DNA of 64,000 nt from Romboutsia sp. CE17 (GTDB lineage: Bacteria; Bacillota; Clostridia; Peptostreptococcales; Peptostreptococcaceae): the NCBI RefSeq assembly GCF_012317385.1, contig NZ_CP051144.1, forward strand, positions 1,612,001 through 1,676,000, written 5' to 3'. A model generated the notes under the pieces. The model was not told where the DNA came from. It was given only the letters and a program-made list of their open reading frames with translations, and searched no databases. This document shows positions 26,455 through 35,234 of the stretch, one piece after another. The position numbers and the translations under genes are program-made. The stretch's first letter is position 1. Each line of letters opens with the position of its first letter.

Positions 26455-26961
26455 TTATATTCTGTTATCTATATTTTTAGCTATATAATCTGCAACTTCT
26501 TCTCTTTGGATGCCCAATACAATTGAAAACTCTTCATTAATTAAGTTTTCTGCTATGCTCCTAAACTTTTCATCTATTTGCGAAGGCTTTTTCTTATCAG
26601 CTAAACTATTTTCTTTTTTCTCATCTAATAATTTAACTAAAGTTATTATATCCAAACAATTATGAGTTTCTAAAAAAGTTTTGTAATACTCTTCTATTTC
26701 TCTTAAGTTTTTATTACCAATTAAAGTTTCATTTATTGAAGGGATAAGGTTTATTAAATTGTGTACTTCTTCATAGGAAACAATAGATCTCATAAATACA
26801 TTTGTATCTATGGGAGTAAATATTTTTCCATCTTGATAAATAGGTTTGAGAGTGTAGTAAATTTTACTATTTTTTATACCAGACATATTTAAAGGACCTA
26901 TTTCTTCTACTTTACATACTCCTGTATTACCATATATAATTAATTCTCCTATTTCATACAT
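26455..26961 (-). CDS. CarD/CdnL-family RNA polymerase-interacting regulator
   Basis: 168 residues. The N-terminal 60 residues form the CarD/TRCF RNA-polymerase interaction domain: GELIIYGNTGVCKVEEIG, then YYTLKPIYQDGKIFTPID. A helical C-terminal part matches the length of CarD-like proteins. Members bind the polymerase beta subunit and steady the open promoter complex, often at rRNA and stress promoters. Clostridial genomes carry several paralogs; which one this is cannot be told. Single-gene unit. Confidence 0.85.
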   Translation of the reverse strand: MYEIGELIIYGNTGVCKVEEIGPLNMSGIKNSKIYYTLKPIYQDGKIFTPIDTNVFMRSIVSYEEVHNLINLIPSINETLIGNKNLREIEEYYKTFLETHNCLDIITLVKLLDEKKENSLADKKKPSQIDEKFRSIAENLINEEFSIVLGIQREEVADYIAKNIDNRI

Positions 26962-27128
26962 CTAAAACAACACCTTTCATTTTTATTAAGATAACAACGT
27001 ATAATACTATGTTAACATATTTTCACTTCTTCCTGTAATTATAAAATCAAATATTATACAAGGTGTTTTTATATGTGAAATTTATAAAAACATTTCTAAT
27101 AAATTATTTAGTATAATTCTCTAAATAT

Positions 27129-27156
27129 AAAAAAGAGGCTATATAACCTCTTTTTT
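27129..27156 (-). terminator. Terminator of the folate operon
   Basis: Stem AAAAAAGAGG / CCTCTTTTTT with an 8-base loop, 16 bases past the aroF stop. On the minus strand it ends in a T run. Confidence 0.9.
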
Positions 27157-27171
27157 ATATTTATTTATAAT

Positions 27172-27966
27172 TTATATTATGAATGCTTTTACATTTTCCA
27201 TTAAATCTTCGAATTCATCAAAGTGAAGTGATTGCATCCCATCAGATAAAGCTTCACTTGGATTTGGATGAACTTCTATCATTAGACCATCTGCCCCACA
27301 AGCTAGAGCTGCTAGAGACATAGGCTTTACTAAATATCTAACGCCAGTTCCATGACTTGGATCTACTATTACTGGCAAATTAGTCTCTTTTTGAATAATA
27401 GGCACTGCTGATAAATCTAATGTATTTCTTGTATAGTCATTATATGTTCTTATACCTCTTTCACACATTATTATCTTATGGTTACCTTCTACAGCTATAT
27501 ATTCAGCTGCACCAATCCATTCACTTATAGTTGATGCTATTCCCCTTTTTAACATTACAGGTTTATCTTGTTTTCCTACTTCTGTTAAAAGAGTAAAATT
27601 TTGCATATTTCTAGATCCTATTTGGATTATATCACTTACTTCATACAATCTTTCTAGATCTCTTATATCCATAAGCTCAGTTATAACAGCAAGTCCAGTT
27701 TCTTTTTTAACAGCTTTCAATATTTCTAAGCCTTCCTCTTTTAATCCTTTAAATGAATTTGGTGATGTTCTAGGCTTAAAAGCTCCACCTCTTAAAATAT
27801 TTGCTCCTTGTGATTTTACAAATTTAGCAGTTTCTAAAAGTTGTTCATAACTTTCTATTGCACAAGGCCCTGCCATTATTAATTTATCATCTTTTACTAC
27901 TATTTTTTTATTGTATGAGTTGATTTCTATTTTTATGTCTTTATTAAATAGTATTTCTTCCATCAC
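27172..27966 (-). CDS. aroF: DAHP synthase (3-deoxy-7-phosphoheptulonate synthase), type I-beta
   Basis: 264 residues from GTG-ATG after AAAGGAG. Core motifs are [55 protein letters not shown] and VDPSHGTG. It joins phosphoenolpyruvate and erythrose 4-phosphate, the first step to chorismate. There is no ACT or chorismate-mutase domain, so it is the unregulated short form. It overlaps folK by 23 bases and ends an operon whose first genes consume chorismate, which suggests a dedicated supply of precursor. Confidence 0.93.
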   Translation of the reverse strand: MMEEILFNKDIKIEINSYNKKIVVKDDKLIMAGPCAIESYEQLLETAKFVKSQGANILRGGAFKPRTSPNSFKGLKEEGLEILKAVKKETGLAVITELMDIRDLERLYEVSDIIQIGSRNMQNFTLLTEVGKQDKPVMLKRGIASTISEWIGAAEYIAVEGNHKIIMCERGIRTYNDYTRNTLDLSAVPIIQKETNLPVIVDPSHGTGVRYLVKPMSLAALACGADGLMIEVHPNPSEALSDGMQSLHFDEFEDLMENVKAFII

Positions 27967-28450
27967 CTGTAAACTCCTTTACTTCTTCTCGTTGGTCTAT
28001 AGTTAGAGAGTTTAAATGTATATCTATAGTTTTATTATTAATCAAAAGCTTGCTATTTAATTCCATAAGAGGTATTAAGACAAATGCTCTATCTTGAATT
28101 CTTGGATGAGGAAGTAACAACTTTTCATCATTAGATATTTTATCATTAAAGAATAATATATCTACATCAATAGTTCTTGGACCCCATCTTATAATTCTTT
28201 TTCTATTTAGCTTTTGTTCTACTTCTTGACACACACTTAATAATTCATACTCATCTAAGTCTGTCTCAATTTCAAGACATATATTTAAAAAATCTGCTTG
28301 CTCTGTATACCCCCAAGCTTTTGTTTCATAAATCTTGGATTTCTTAACTATACATATATTTTCATGATTATTTATAAGTTCACATGCTTGTGCTAGATAA
28401 TTCATCCTATCTCCCATGTTAGTACCAAGACCTAAGTAACTTTTATTCAT
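27944..28450 (-). CDS. folK: 6-hydroxymethyl-7,8-dihydropterin pyrophosphokinase
   Basis: 168 residues. [14 protein letters not shown] at the start, [20 protein letters not shown], and the signature [18 protein letters not shown] with [17 protein letters not shown] identify HPPK. Transfers pyrophosphate from ATP to the pterin before condensation with p-aminobenzoate. Overlaps folB by 8 bases and aroF by 23. Confidence 0.96.
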   Translation of the reverse strand: MNKSYLGLGTNMGDRMNYLAQACELINNHENICIVKKSKIYETKAWGYTEQADFLNICLEIETDLDEYELLSVCQEVEQKLNRKRIIRWGPRTIDVDILFFNDKISNDEKLLLPHPRIQDRAFVLIPLMELNSKLLINNKTIDIHLNSLTIDQREEVKEFTGDGRNTI

Positions 28451-28808
28451 TTCTACTTCTCCTTATTTCAACTCCAAAGTAGTCATAAATTCCATTTACA
28501 GGAGCCTCAGGTTTTTTAACTCTAACCATTACTTCATTTATAAGTTTAAATTTCTCTAACGTTTCTTTGGCTATTGTTTCTGCCAAAGCTTCTATAAGAT
28601 TAAACCTTCTTTTTTCTGCAATTTCCTTTACTATATCATAAACCTCTGCATAACTAACAGACTTATTCATATCATCATTAATACCTGCTTCTTTAGTATC
28701 AAGTAAAAGTTCCATATCTATAAAAAACTTTTGTCCTAATACACTTTCTTCTTTTAGGACTCCATGATATCCATAAAATCCTAAATTACTTAATAGTATC
28801 TTATCCAT
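28443..28808 (-). CDS. folB: Dihydroneopterin aldolase
   Basis: 121 residues, the usual length. LSNLGFYGYHGVLKEESVLGQ with the GYHG tyrosine and glutamate, VSYAEVYDIVKEI, and the lysine in VRVKKPEAPVNG fit the FolB active site. Cleaves dihydroneopterin to hydroxymethyl-dihydropterin and glycolaldehyde. The gene lies 10 bases after folP. Confidence 0.95.
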   Translation of the reverse strand: MDKILLSNLGFYGYHGVLKEESVLGQKFFIDMELLLDTKEAGINDDMNKSVSYAEVYDIVKEIAEKRRFNLIEALAETIAKETLEKFKLINEVMVRVKKPEAPVNGIYDYFGVEIRRSRNE

Positions 28809-28818
28809 ATTTTAGAAC

Positions 28819-29610
28819 CTACCTTCTATATATTGCATCGGCCATTTTTGCTGCCTTTAAATTTTCTTTAACATCATGAACTCTTACTATATCTACACCA
28901 TCTCTTACACCTAAAACAGTTGTAGCTATAGTTCCTTCTAGCCTTTCCTTTGGTTCTACATTAAGAACATTTCCTATTACAGATTTTCTAGATGTTCCTA
29001 ATAATATAGGATATCCTAAGTCGTTTAGTTCATCCAGCCTTTTTAATACTTCTAGGTTTTGTTCAAAAGTTTTTCCAAAACCTATACCTGGATCTAAAAC
29101 TATTTTATTCTTTTTAACTCCAGCTTTTAATGCAATTGATATACTTTCATTAAGAGATTTTTTAATACTTTCCATTATATCTTCATTATAATCTGTTCCA
29201 TCTTGATTGTGCATTATACAAACATGAGCATCATATTTAGCAACTACTTTAGCCATATCCTTATCTCGTTTTAACCCCCACACATCATTTATCATTTCAA
29301 CACCTAATTTTAAGGCTTCTTCAGCAACCTTAGATTTATATGTGTCTATTGATATTGGCACATTAATTTCTTTTTTAAGCTCCTTTATTACAGGAGTTAC
29401 TCTTTGTATTTCTTCATCCGCTTCTACATACTTATGTCCTGGCCTAGTTGACTCTCCACCAATATCTATTATGTCAACACCATCTTCTATCATTTCTTTA
29501 GCATGCTTTATAGCTGCATCTATATTGTTAAAATTTCCTCCATCAGAAAAACTATCTGGAGTAACATTTAATATTCCCATTATATAAGTTCTTTTTCCAT
29601 ACTCAAACAT
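28819..29610 (-). CDS. folP: Dihydropteroate synthase
   Basis: 263 residues. ILNVTPDSFSDGG, DIGGESTRPGH, PISIDTYKSKVAEEAL, MINDVWG, DPGIGFGKTFEQNL, GTSRKS and RVHDVKEN cover the pterin and p-aminobenzoate sites. Condenses hydroxymethyl-dihydropterin pyrophosphate with p-aminobenzoate; the target of sulfonamides. Twelve bases after folE. Confidence 0.97.
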   Translation of the reverse strand: MFEYGKRTYIMGILNVTPDSFSDGGNFNNIDAAIKHAKEMIEDGVDIIDIGGESTRPGHKYVEADEEIQRVTPVIKELKKEINVPISIDTYKSKVAEEALKLGVEMINDVWGLKRDKDMAKVVAKYDAHVCIMHNQDGTDYNEDIMESIKKSLNESISIALKAGVKKNKIVLDPGIGFGKTFEQNLEVLKRLDELNDLGYPILLGTSRKSVIGNVLNVEPKERLEGTIATTVLGVRDGVDIVRVHDVKENLKAAKMADAIYRR

Positions 29611-29621
29611 ATAAGTTTCTC

Positions 29622-30194
29622 CTATCTTATATTTATTAAACTCATTGCTTCAGCTCTTGTAGACGGATCAGTTTCAAATGCACCTCTAACTGCTGATGTA
29701 ATTGTCTTAGAACCAGGCTTTTTAACGCCTCTCATAGTCATACACATATGTTCTGCTTCTACAACTACCATAACTCCATATGGTTGTAATTCTTCCATTA
29801 TTATATCTGCTATACCTTTAGTTATTCTCTCTTGTAATTGGGGTCTTTTAGCAAAAGTTTCCACTACCCTAGCAAGCTTTGATAAACCAGTTAATCTACC
29901 TCCCTTTGGGATATATGCTATATGAGCCTTTCCAAAGAAAGGAACTAAGTGATGCTCACAACATGAATAAAATGATATGTCCTTAACTATAACCATTTCT
30001 TCATGTTTTTCATCTTGAAATAGAACCTTTAAGTGTTCTCTTGGGTCTTGATGAATACCTGAATATATTTCCTCATACATTCTAGCAACTCTACTAGGAG
30101 TATCAATAAGACCCTCTCTCTGTGGATCTTCTCCAATCGCCTCTAATATATCTCTTATTGCATTTTCTATTTTCTTTTTATCTACTTTGCTCAT
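29622..30194 (-). CDS. folE: GTP cyclohydrolase I
   Basis: 190 residues. The zinc site is built from [19 protein letters not shown] and [17 protein letters not shown], with the catalytic histidine block present; [15 protein letters not shown] is conserved near the N-terminus. Converts GTP to dihydroneopterin triphosphate, the first pterin step. AGGGGG precedes the ATG. No gene for the next step, removal of the triphosphate, is visible in the operon. Confidence 0.97.
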   Translation of the reverse strand: MSKVDKKKIENAIRDILEAIGEDPQREGLIDTPSRVARMYEEIYSGIHQDPREHLKVLFQDEKHEEMVIVKDISFYSCCEHHLVPFFGKAHIAYIPKGGRLTGLSKLARVVETFAKRPQLQERITKGIADIIMEELQPYGVMVVVEAEHMCMTMRGVKKPGSKTITSAVRGAFETDPSTRAEAMSLINIR

Positions 30195-30211
30195 TGGTTT
30201 AACCCCCTTGA

Positions 30212-30913
30212 CTAGTAAGTTATTTTTATATAATTTTTCATAACTACATCTTTATAAATGTAGTTATAAATCTCTAACAATTTTTCGTATTTATCACCAT
30301 CTTTGATTTCATTTACTAATTTATAAAGTTGTGGAGATTCAATTTTTAATTCTTTAAATAATCTTTTATCCTTCGGTATCCATTTATTATTTATAGTAAA
30401 ATACCCAACAATAAGTTCTTTTAAATATAAATTTACCAAAAACTCATATTCAAATAAATCAAATTTTTCTTTATTTTTTAATCTATTTATATTAGATTCA
30501 ATTTCTGACTTCATAAAAAATTTTTCTTCATCCGAAACCTTATTTGGCCCCTCTAGATATTTTCTTCCACATAATTGTATTATACCTGATGCAGTATTAT
30601 TTCTATCAAAGATTATTTTAGCTTCTTTCATTTCTTTTAGGAAAAAGTATTCCTTATTATCTATAAGATGCTTAAATACTCTTCTAGAAAAATAATTAAT
30701 GTCAAACTCTATTCCATCTATTTTTTTTATTTCTCTTACTTGATTTTCCCCTACATTTACAAATACAAAAATATCAATATCGTTTATATTTTTATCAGCT
30801 ACTTTTAAGTCTATATTCTTAGCTGACCCAACTAAAAATACAGCTATAGTGTTTGAATTTTGCTTTAGTTTTTCTATTTCTATCTTGCAAATCTCATAAA
30901 TTTTACTTGTCAT
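30212..30913 (-). CDS. Nucleotidyltransferase-fold protein inside the folate operon
   Basis: 233 residues. Residues 22-55 show the nucleotidyltransferase pattern: VFLVGSAKN (the GS turn) followed by NDIDIFVFV (the D-x-D metal pair), and a later acidic position in GIEFDINYF. The C-terminal half is helical ([20 protein letters not shown]). This is the layout of MNT/aminoglycoside-type nucleotidyltransferases, which add NMP to small molecules, RNA or proteins. The substrate is unknown. GGAGAAATG lies before the start, and the flanking genes are pabC and folE at 18-27 bases, so it is part of the operon. Confidence 0.65.
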   Translation of the reverse strand: MTSKIYEICKIEIEKLKQNSNTIAVFLVGSAKNIDLKVADKNINDIDIFVFVNVGENQVREIKKIDGIEFDINYFSRRVFKHLIDNKEYFFLKEMKEAKIIFDRNNTASGIIQLCGRKYLEGPNKVSDEEKFFMKSEIESNINRLKNKEKFDLFEYEFLVNLYLKELIVGYFTINNKWIPKDKRLFKELKIESPQLYKLVNEIKDGDKYEKLLEIYNYIYKDVVMKNYIKITY

Positions 30914-30940
30914 ATCATTTCTCCACTAACTGCAATTTAA

Positions 30941-31678
30941 TTATATACAAACTACTATTTTATCAAATATTTCATTCGATGAACTATAGACTTTAGTGCC
31001 AATTTTTGTTACTTTCATAGCTTTTATAATACTATTTGTAACAAATGCAAAATCATATTCATTAATATCTTCTATTTTTATATTTTTCTCTATTATTTCT
31101 ATTTTTAATTCTTTGCAAATATTAAAAATCCTTTTTTTCATTATGCCGTTTAGTATTGGAAGTTCTTTACTTGGAGTATAAACACAATCTCCTTTTATAA
31201 AAAAAATATTGCTCATAGAACATTCTAATATTACATCATTGCAATCTAAAAATAATCCGTCATCAAATCCATTTTTATTAGCATATTTTTTAGTATAAAT
31301 ATTTTCATAGTAATTTGTAGTTTTGTGTCTATAGATTATACTATTTCCTCTTTTTATTGGAGATATTACTAATTTAAATCCTTTTTCATAAGTTTCTTTA
31401 CTATATGGTACATCTCTAGTAGAAATGTTGTAGCCTTCATCAAATACAGTTACTCTAAGTGCCTTGTTATTTATATCTTTTGATTTTATATAATCAAATA
31501 TTTCTTTTTTTAAAAACTCTTTAGGGTAGTTAATATCAATACCTAGCTCCTCTATAGAGTTAAACATTCTATCCATATGTAAATCTAAATATTCTGGGTC
31601 ATTATTTATTTTTATAGTTTCAAATAGACCTATTCCGAATTTACTTAAATCACTTTCAAAGCTAACATTATTCTTCAT
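30941..31678 (-). CDS. pabC: 4-amino-4-deoxychorismate lyase
   Basis: 245 residues, class IV PLP enzyme fold. GIGLFETIKI near the N-terminus, the cofactor lysine in YRHKTTNYYENI, and DCNDVILECSMSNIFFI with LPILNGIMKKRI match PabC, slightly shorter than branched-chain aminotransferases. Releases pyruvate to give p-aminobenzoate. It overlaps the pabB gene by 11 bases, which supports PabC over other class IV enzymes. Confidence 0.9.
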   Translation of the reverse strand: MKNNVSFESDLSKFGIGLFETIKINNDPEYLDLHMDRMFNSIEELGIDINYPKEFLKKEIFDYIKSKDINNKALRVTVFDEGYNISTRDVPYSKETYEKGFKLVISPIKRGNSIIYRHKTTNYYENIYTKKYANKNGFDDGLFLDCNDVILECSMSNIFFIKGDCVYTPSKELPILNGIMKKRIFNICKELKIEIIEKNIKIEDINEYDFAFVTNSIIKAMKVTKIGTKVYSSSNEIFDKIVVCI

Positions 31679-33017
31679 AATAACCTCTTAATGCTCTCAT
31701 TATAGATTTAGCTTTATCTAATGTTTCTTGGTATTCATCTTTAGGATTAGACCCCCAAGTCATGCCACCACCTACCTGGAAGTATACCTCATCCTCCTTT
31801 TTGACAATAGTTCTTATAGCTATATTCAAATCCATATCTCCATTAAATCCTATATAACCAATTGATCCTGTATAAACATTCCTTTGGGTCGGTTCTAACT
31901 CATCAATAATTTCCATAGATCTTATTTTAGGAGCTCCAGTTATTGAACCACCTGGAAAAGTAGCCTTTATAACATCTACTGCATCCTTTCCGTCTTTAAG
32001 AGTTCCTACTACTGTTGAAACTAAATGGTTAACATTAGCATATGGCTCTATTACAAATAACTCTGGTACTTTTACACTTCCTATTTTTGATATTCTACCT
32101 ATATCATTTCTTTCTAAGTCTACTATCATTAATAGTTCCGCTCTGTCTTTTTCACTATTTATTAATTCTTCTTGAAGCCTTAAATCCTCTTCTTCAGTTC
32201 TTCCTCTAGGTCTAGTTCCTTTTATAGGTCTCGTCTCTATTTTTCTATCTATACACTTTATAAACCTTTCTGGTGAATTAGATAAAATATTAAAATCATC
32301 AAAGTTTAAGTATGCTCCAAACGGAGCTGGGCTAATTCTTCTTAAATCTCTATAAAGTTCATAGCTTGATAAAGTCGTCTTACCACTAAATCTTTGAGTT
32401 AAATTAGCTTGATATATGTCTCCTGATCTTATATAATCTTTAACTCTTTGTACTGATTTTTCAAATTCATTTTTTGTGAAGTTAGATTTTAATTTTATAG
32501 GTTCAACTTCTTTTTCTTCGTAACAAATAGAATCTACTCCATTTTTATCAGCTTCTAAAATTTTAAGTTCTAATCTTTCCATTATAAGCTTTTCTTTTTC
32601 TATATCTAGATCTGGAGTTGCTATATATGTTTTTTCTTCCAAGTGATCTATAACTATTGCATGATCATATAATCCAAAATATAAGTCATATACATTCATA
32701 TCATCTATAGCTGTTCTAGGAAGTTTTTCTATGTAATTTCCTATGTCATATGATAAATATCCAACAGCACCACCTACAAATGGTAAATGCGTATTATTTA
32801 CAGTTTTATATTTATTTAGTTCTTCCCTAAGACTATCTAGTGGATTCTCTGATGAATTTTTATATTTTAAAGTCTTAAATGGATTACTGCTTATAAAAGA
32901 GTATCTTCCTAACTTTTCTTTATCCATAGCACTATCTAAAACGAAGCTATCTTTTTCATCTCTAAATATTGTAAATATCTCAAAGGCATTTAGCCTTGTA
33001 TTTATTTCCTTTATCAT
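31668..33017 (-). CDS. pabB: Aminodeoxychorismate synthase component I
   Basis: 449 residues. The chorismate-binding core has SGDIYQANLTQRF, PIKGTRPRG, the block AELLMIVDLERNDIGR, ATFPGGSITGAPKIR and FQVGGGMTWGSNP. The lysine in PIKGT (alanine in most TrpE proteins) marks PabB. Forms 4-amino-4-deoxychorismate with ammonia from PabA. Starts 1 base after pabA. Confidence 0.94.
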   Translation of the reverse strand: MIKEINTRLNAFEIFTIFRDEKDSFVLDSAMDKEKLGRYSFISSNPFKTLKYKNSSENPLDSLREELNKYKTVNNTHLPFVGGAVGYLSYDIGNYIEKLPRTAIDDMNVYDLYFGLYDHAIVIDHLEEKTYIATPDLDIEKEKLIMERLELKILEADKNGVDSICYEEKEVEPIKLKSNFTKNEFEKSVQRVKDYIRSGDIYQANLTQRFSGKTTLSSYELYRDLRRISPAPFGAYLNFDDFNILSNSPERFIKCIDRKIETRPIKGTRPRGRTEEEDLRLQEELINSEKDRAELLMIVDLERNDIGRISKIGSVKVPELFVIEPYANVNHLVSTVVGTLKDGKDAVDVIKATFPGGSITGAPKIRSMEIIDELEPTQRNVYTGSIGYIGFNGDMDLNIAIRTIVKKEDEVYFQVGGGMTWGSNPKDEYQETLDKAKSIMRALRGYYEE

Positions 33018-33018
33018 C

Positions 33019-33603
33019 TTACATTTCCACCCTTTCTCTAGCCTCTTTTATAAAGTTTCTAAGTATATCATGACCTTGTTCTGATAAAATAGCCTCTGGA
33101 TGGAATTGAACTCCTTCTATAAGATATTTTTTATGTCTTATACCCATTATTTCACCTTCTTTTGTGAAAGCAGTTGCTTCTAAATCTTCTGGTAAACTTT
33201 CACTTTCTATAACTAAAGAATGATATCTAGTTACATTTAAAGGATTTTTTAATTTTCTAAAGACACCTTTATTATTATGCTTTATACTGTGTACCTTACC
33301 ATGTACCGGCTCTATAGCTTTTACAATATTACCACCAAATACATGTCCTATAGTCTGGTGACCTAAACATATTCCTAGTATTGGTTTTTTACCTTTAAAG
33401 TGATTAACTACATCTATGCATATTCCTGCTTCTTTAGGCGAACATGGTCCTGGTGATAAAACTATTATTTCTGGATTTAAATCTTCTATCTCTTTTAGTG
33501 TCACTTCATTATTTCTTTTTACTATTATATCTTCTCCTAATTCGCCTATATATTGTACTAAGTTGTACACAAACGAATCATAGTTATCAATCATAAGAAT
33601 CAT
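33019..33603 (-). CDS. pabA: Aminodeoxychorismate synthase glutamine amidotransferase
   Basis: 194 residues from the ATG after GAAGGAGG; the frame is open 11 codons further up without a ribosome site. Class I amidotransferase: MIDNYDSFVYNLVQY, oxyanion LSPGPCSP, nucleophile GICLGHQTIG and GVQFHPEAI. Shared PabA/TrpG enzymes look the same, but the pabB neighbour decides the name. First gene of the folate operon; a TATAAT box lies about 25 bases before the ribosome site, without a clear -35. Confidence 0.93.
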   Translation of the reverse strand: MILMIDNYDSFVYNLVQYIGELGEDIIVKRNNEVTLKEIEDLNPEIIVLSPGPCSPKEAGICIDVVNHFKGKKPILGICLGHQTIGHVFGGNIVKAIEPVHGKVHSIKHNNKGVFRKLKNPLNVTRYHSLVIESESLPEDLEATAFTKEGEIMGIRHKKYLIEGVQFHPEAILSEQGHDILRNFIKEARERVEM

Positions 33604-33827
33604 GCAAAATGCCTCCTTCAAAGTGTATTTTAACAAGCTCTCAATACTATTATAGTCTAATTAAGCATCAATTTTGTACAATTTTTATATTTAATTATAT
33701 ATGTATAGAGAAATCTCTGTCAATATAATCATTTTTATAACAATAGTTAGATAATTAAGTAAATCTAGTGATTTTATATACTTACTATAAATAATTAAAT
33801 TTATACATTTAATACTTAATTCTAATA

Positions 33828-33852
33828 AAAAAGGAGCTATATGCTCCTTTTT
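33828..33852 (-). terminator. Terminator overlapping the end of the 107-residue gene
   Basis: Stem AAAAAGGAGC / GCTCCTTTTT with a 5-base loop. It contains the stop and last codons of the minus-strand gene and ends in a T run on that strand. Confidence 0.85.
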
Positions 33853-34160
33853 GATAATTTATATCCTGGATTGTAATATTTATCTTTTTTGCCCTTTCGC
33901 TCTCTAGTTTCTAATAGTTCGTTTATCTTTGATATATATAACTCATCTTCACTTAATCTTATAAGACTTGTAAGATAGTATCCATCTGTACTTCTAGGAA
34001 CCTTTTTCTTTATTACTAAGTCAATTGCAGTTTTAGCTGCTTCAAAATGCTTTAAATGAGTATGACCCTCTTGAAAATTTTTTTTAGTATTATAGGCTAT
34101 ATAACCTTCTCTAACTTTAAATATCATGAATTCTTTCTTTTCATAAATCTTATTATTCAT
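33837..34160 (-). CDS. Conserved-looking hypothetical protein, basic, about 107 residues
   Basis: Starts at ATG, 10 bases after AAGGA; a TTG two codons upstream is too close to that site. Soluble and basic, with predicted beta then helical parts (MIFKVREGYIAYNTKKNF, HFEAAKTAIDLVIKKK, KINELLETRERKGKK). No family recognised. Good ribosome site and terminator show it is a real gene. Upstream of the folate operon but separated from it by the terminator. Confidence 0.6.
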   Translation of the reverse strand: MNNKIYEKKEFMIFKVREGYIAYNTKKNFQEGHTHLKHFEAAKTAIDLVIKKKVPRSTDGYYLTSLIRLSEDELYISKINELLETRERKGKKDKYYNPGYKLSKRSI

Positions 34161-34426
34161 TAACAATCAATCCTTCTCAAGATAGTCTTATTATATAATA
34201 TTAAAATATTAGAAAAATGTTTTATATTTTATGAAATTTAAAGCCCCCTTTTTATAAATTCTTGTAGCACATTATGAAGAAAGATTATGTAAAACTTTTA
34301 TTATAAAAATAATGCTCTTTTAATAATCAAAAGCTTGTTATTTTTATACTATTAATAATAATTATTATAATAATATAAAATATATACGATATTTTTATTT
34401 CAATTAACTAAATTTTTTATAAACAT
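34161..34426. other. Intergenic region with no recognised gene
   Basis: Very AT-rich; I see no coding frame or conserved RNA. It separates the 107-residue gene from the terminator of the deacetylase gene. Confidence 0.4.
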
Positions 34427-34476
34427 AAAAAATCCCCTTGATAAAATAAATATATACTTTATTAAGAGGATTTTTT
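34427..34476 (-). terminator. Terminator of the CAP - deacetylase operon
   Basis: Long imperfect stem AAAAAATCCCCTTGATAAA / TTTATTAAGAGGATTTTTT, 38 bases after the deacetylase stop, with a T run on the minus strand. Confidence 0.8.
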
Positions 34477-34513
34477 AATCAATAAAATGTCTATCCTATT
34501 TAAATAATATATT

Positions 34514-35212
34514 CTATTGTTCTAATAATTCTGATACTGTTACGAATTGAAAGCCTCTTTTTTGCATTGCAGGTATAATTCTATCTAATGCTTCTACCGT
34601 ATTATTCGTTGCATAGTCATGAAGTAATATTATATCTCCATTTTTAGCTTTATCTATGATAGTTGAAGCTATCGTTGATGCTGGCGGATTCTCCCAATCT
34701 CTTGCATCTATTGTTGTCCATAGTATAATTTTATAATCGTGTTTTTTAGCTACTTCTTCTAAGTCACTTCTTTTATAACTTCCATATGGAGGTCTAAATA
34801 GAGTAGGCTTTTTACCTGTTATTTCTACTAAAGTATCTTCGCATTTTACTATTTCTTCTTCAATTTGTGACAAACTTAAGTTACTTATATCTGGATGATT
34901 AAAAGTATGATTTCCTATTTCATGACCTTCCTTACTAGCTCTAATAAGAGGATTTGTATACCATTTTGCATGTTTTCCTGCTATGAAAAATGTAGCCTTA
35001 ATATTATACTTATTTAGTACATCTAAAACCTTATCAGTTTCTTTTGGGTGCGGTCCATCATCAAAAGTAAGAGCAATAAGTTTTTTCTCCCTAGAACCAT
35101 TTTTTATAAATACTTCTTCATCATCTTTAGCATATGATGTCGTACTTATTGAAATAATTAGTACAAATATCATAAATGTTAGTGATAAAATTTTTATTTC
35201 TTTTAATCTCAT
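34514..35212 (-). CDS. Secreted polysaccharide deacetylase (NodB family)
   Basis: 232 residues with a signal peptide (about 8-28). NodB motifs: TFDDGPH (catalytic base and metal aspartate), NHTFNH (metal histidines), RPPYGSY, WTTIDARDW and ILLHD. Removes acetyl groups from N-acetylglucosamine or N-acetylmuramic acid in peptidoglycan or related glycans. AGGGG precedes the ATG. It lies 22 bases after the CAP-protein gene, so both exported proteins share a transcript. Confidence 0.9.
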   Translation of the reverse strand: MRLKEIKILSLTFMIFVLIISISTTSYAKDDEEVFIKNGSREKKLIALTFDDGPHPKETDKVLDVLNKYNIKATFFIAGKHAKWYTNPLIRASKEGHEIGNHTFNHPDISNLSLSQIEEEIVKCEDTLVEITGKKPTLFRPPYGSYKRSDLEEVAKKHDYKIILWTTIDARDWENPPASTIASTIIDKAKNGDIILLHDYATNNTVEALDRIIPAMQKRGFQFVTVSELLEQ

Positions 35213-35234
35213 GTCAAACCCCTTTCAATACTCG

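Noticed and set aside
33604-33836. Tetrahydrofolate riboswitch upstream of pabA
   Set aside because: The THF riboswitch consensus blocks were not found; only an AT-rich leader with a TATAAT box is visible.
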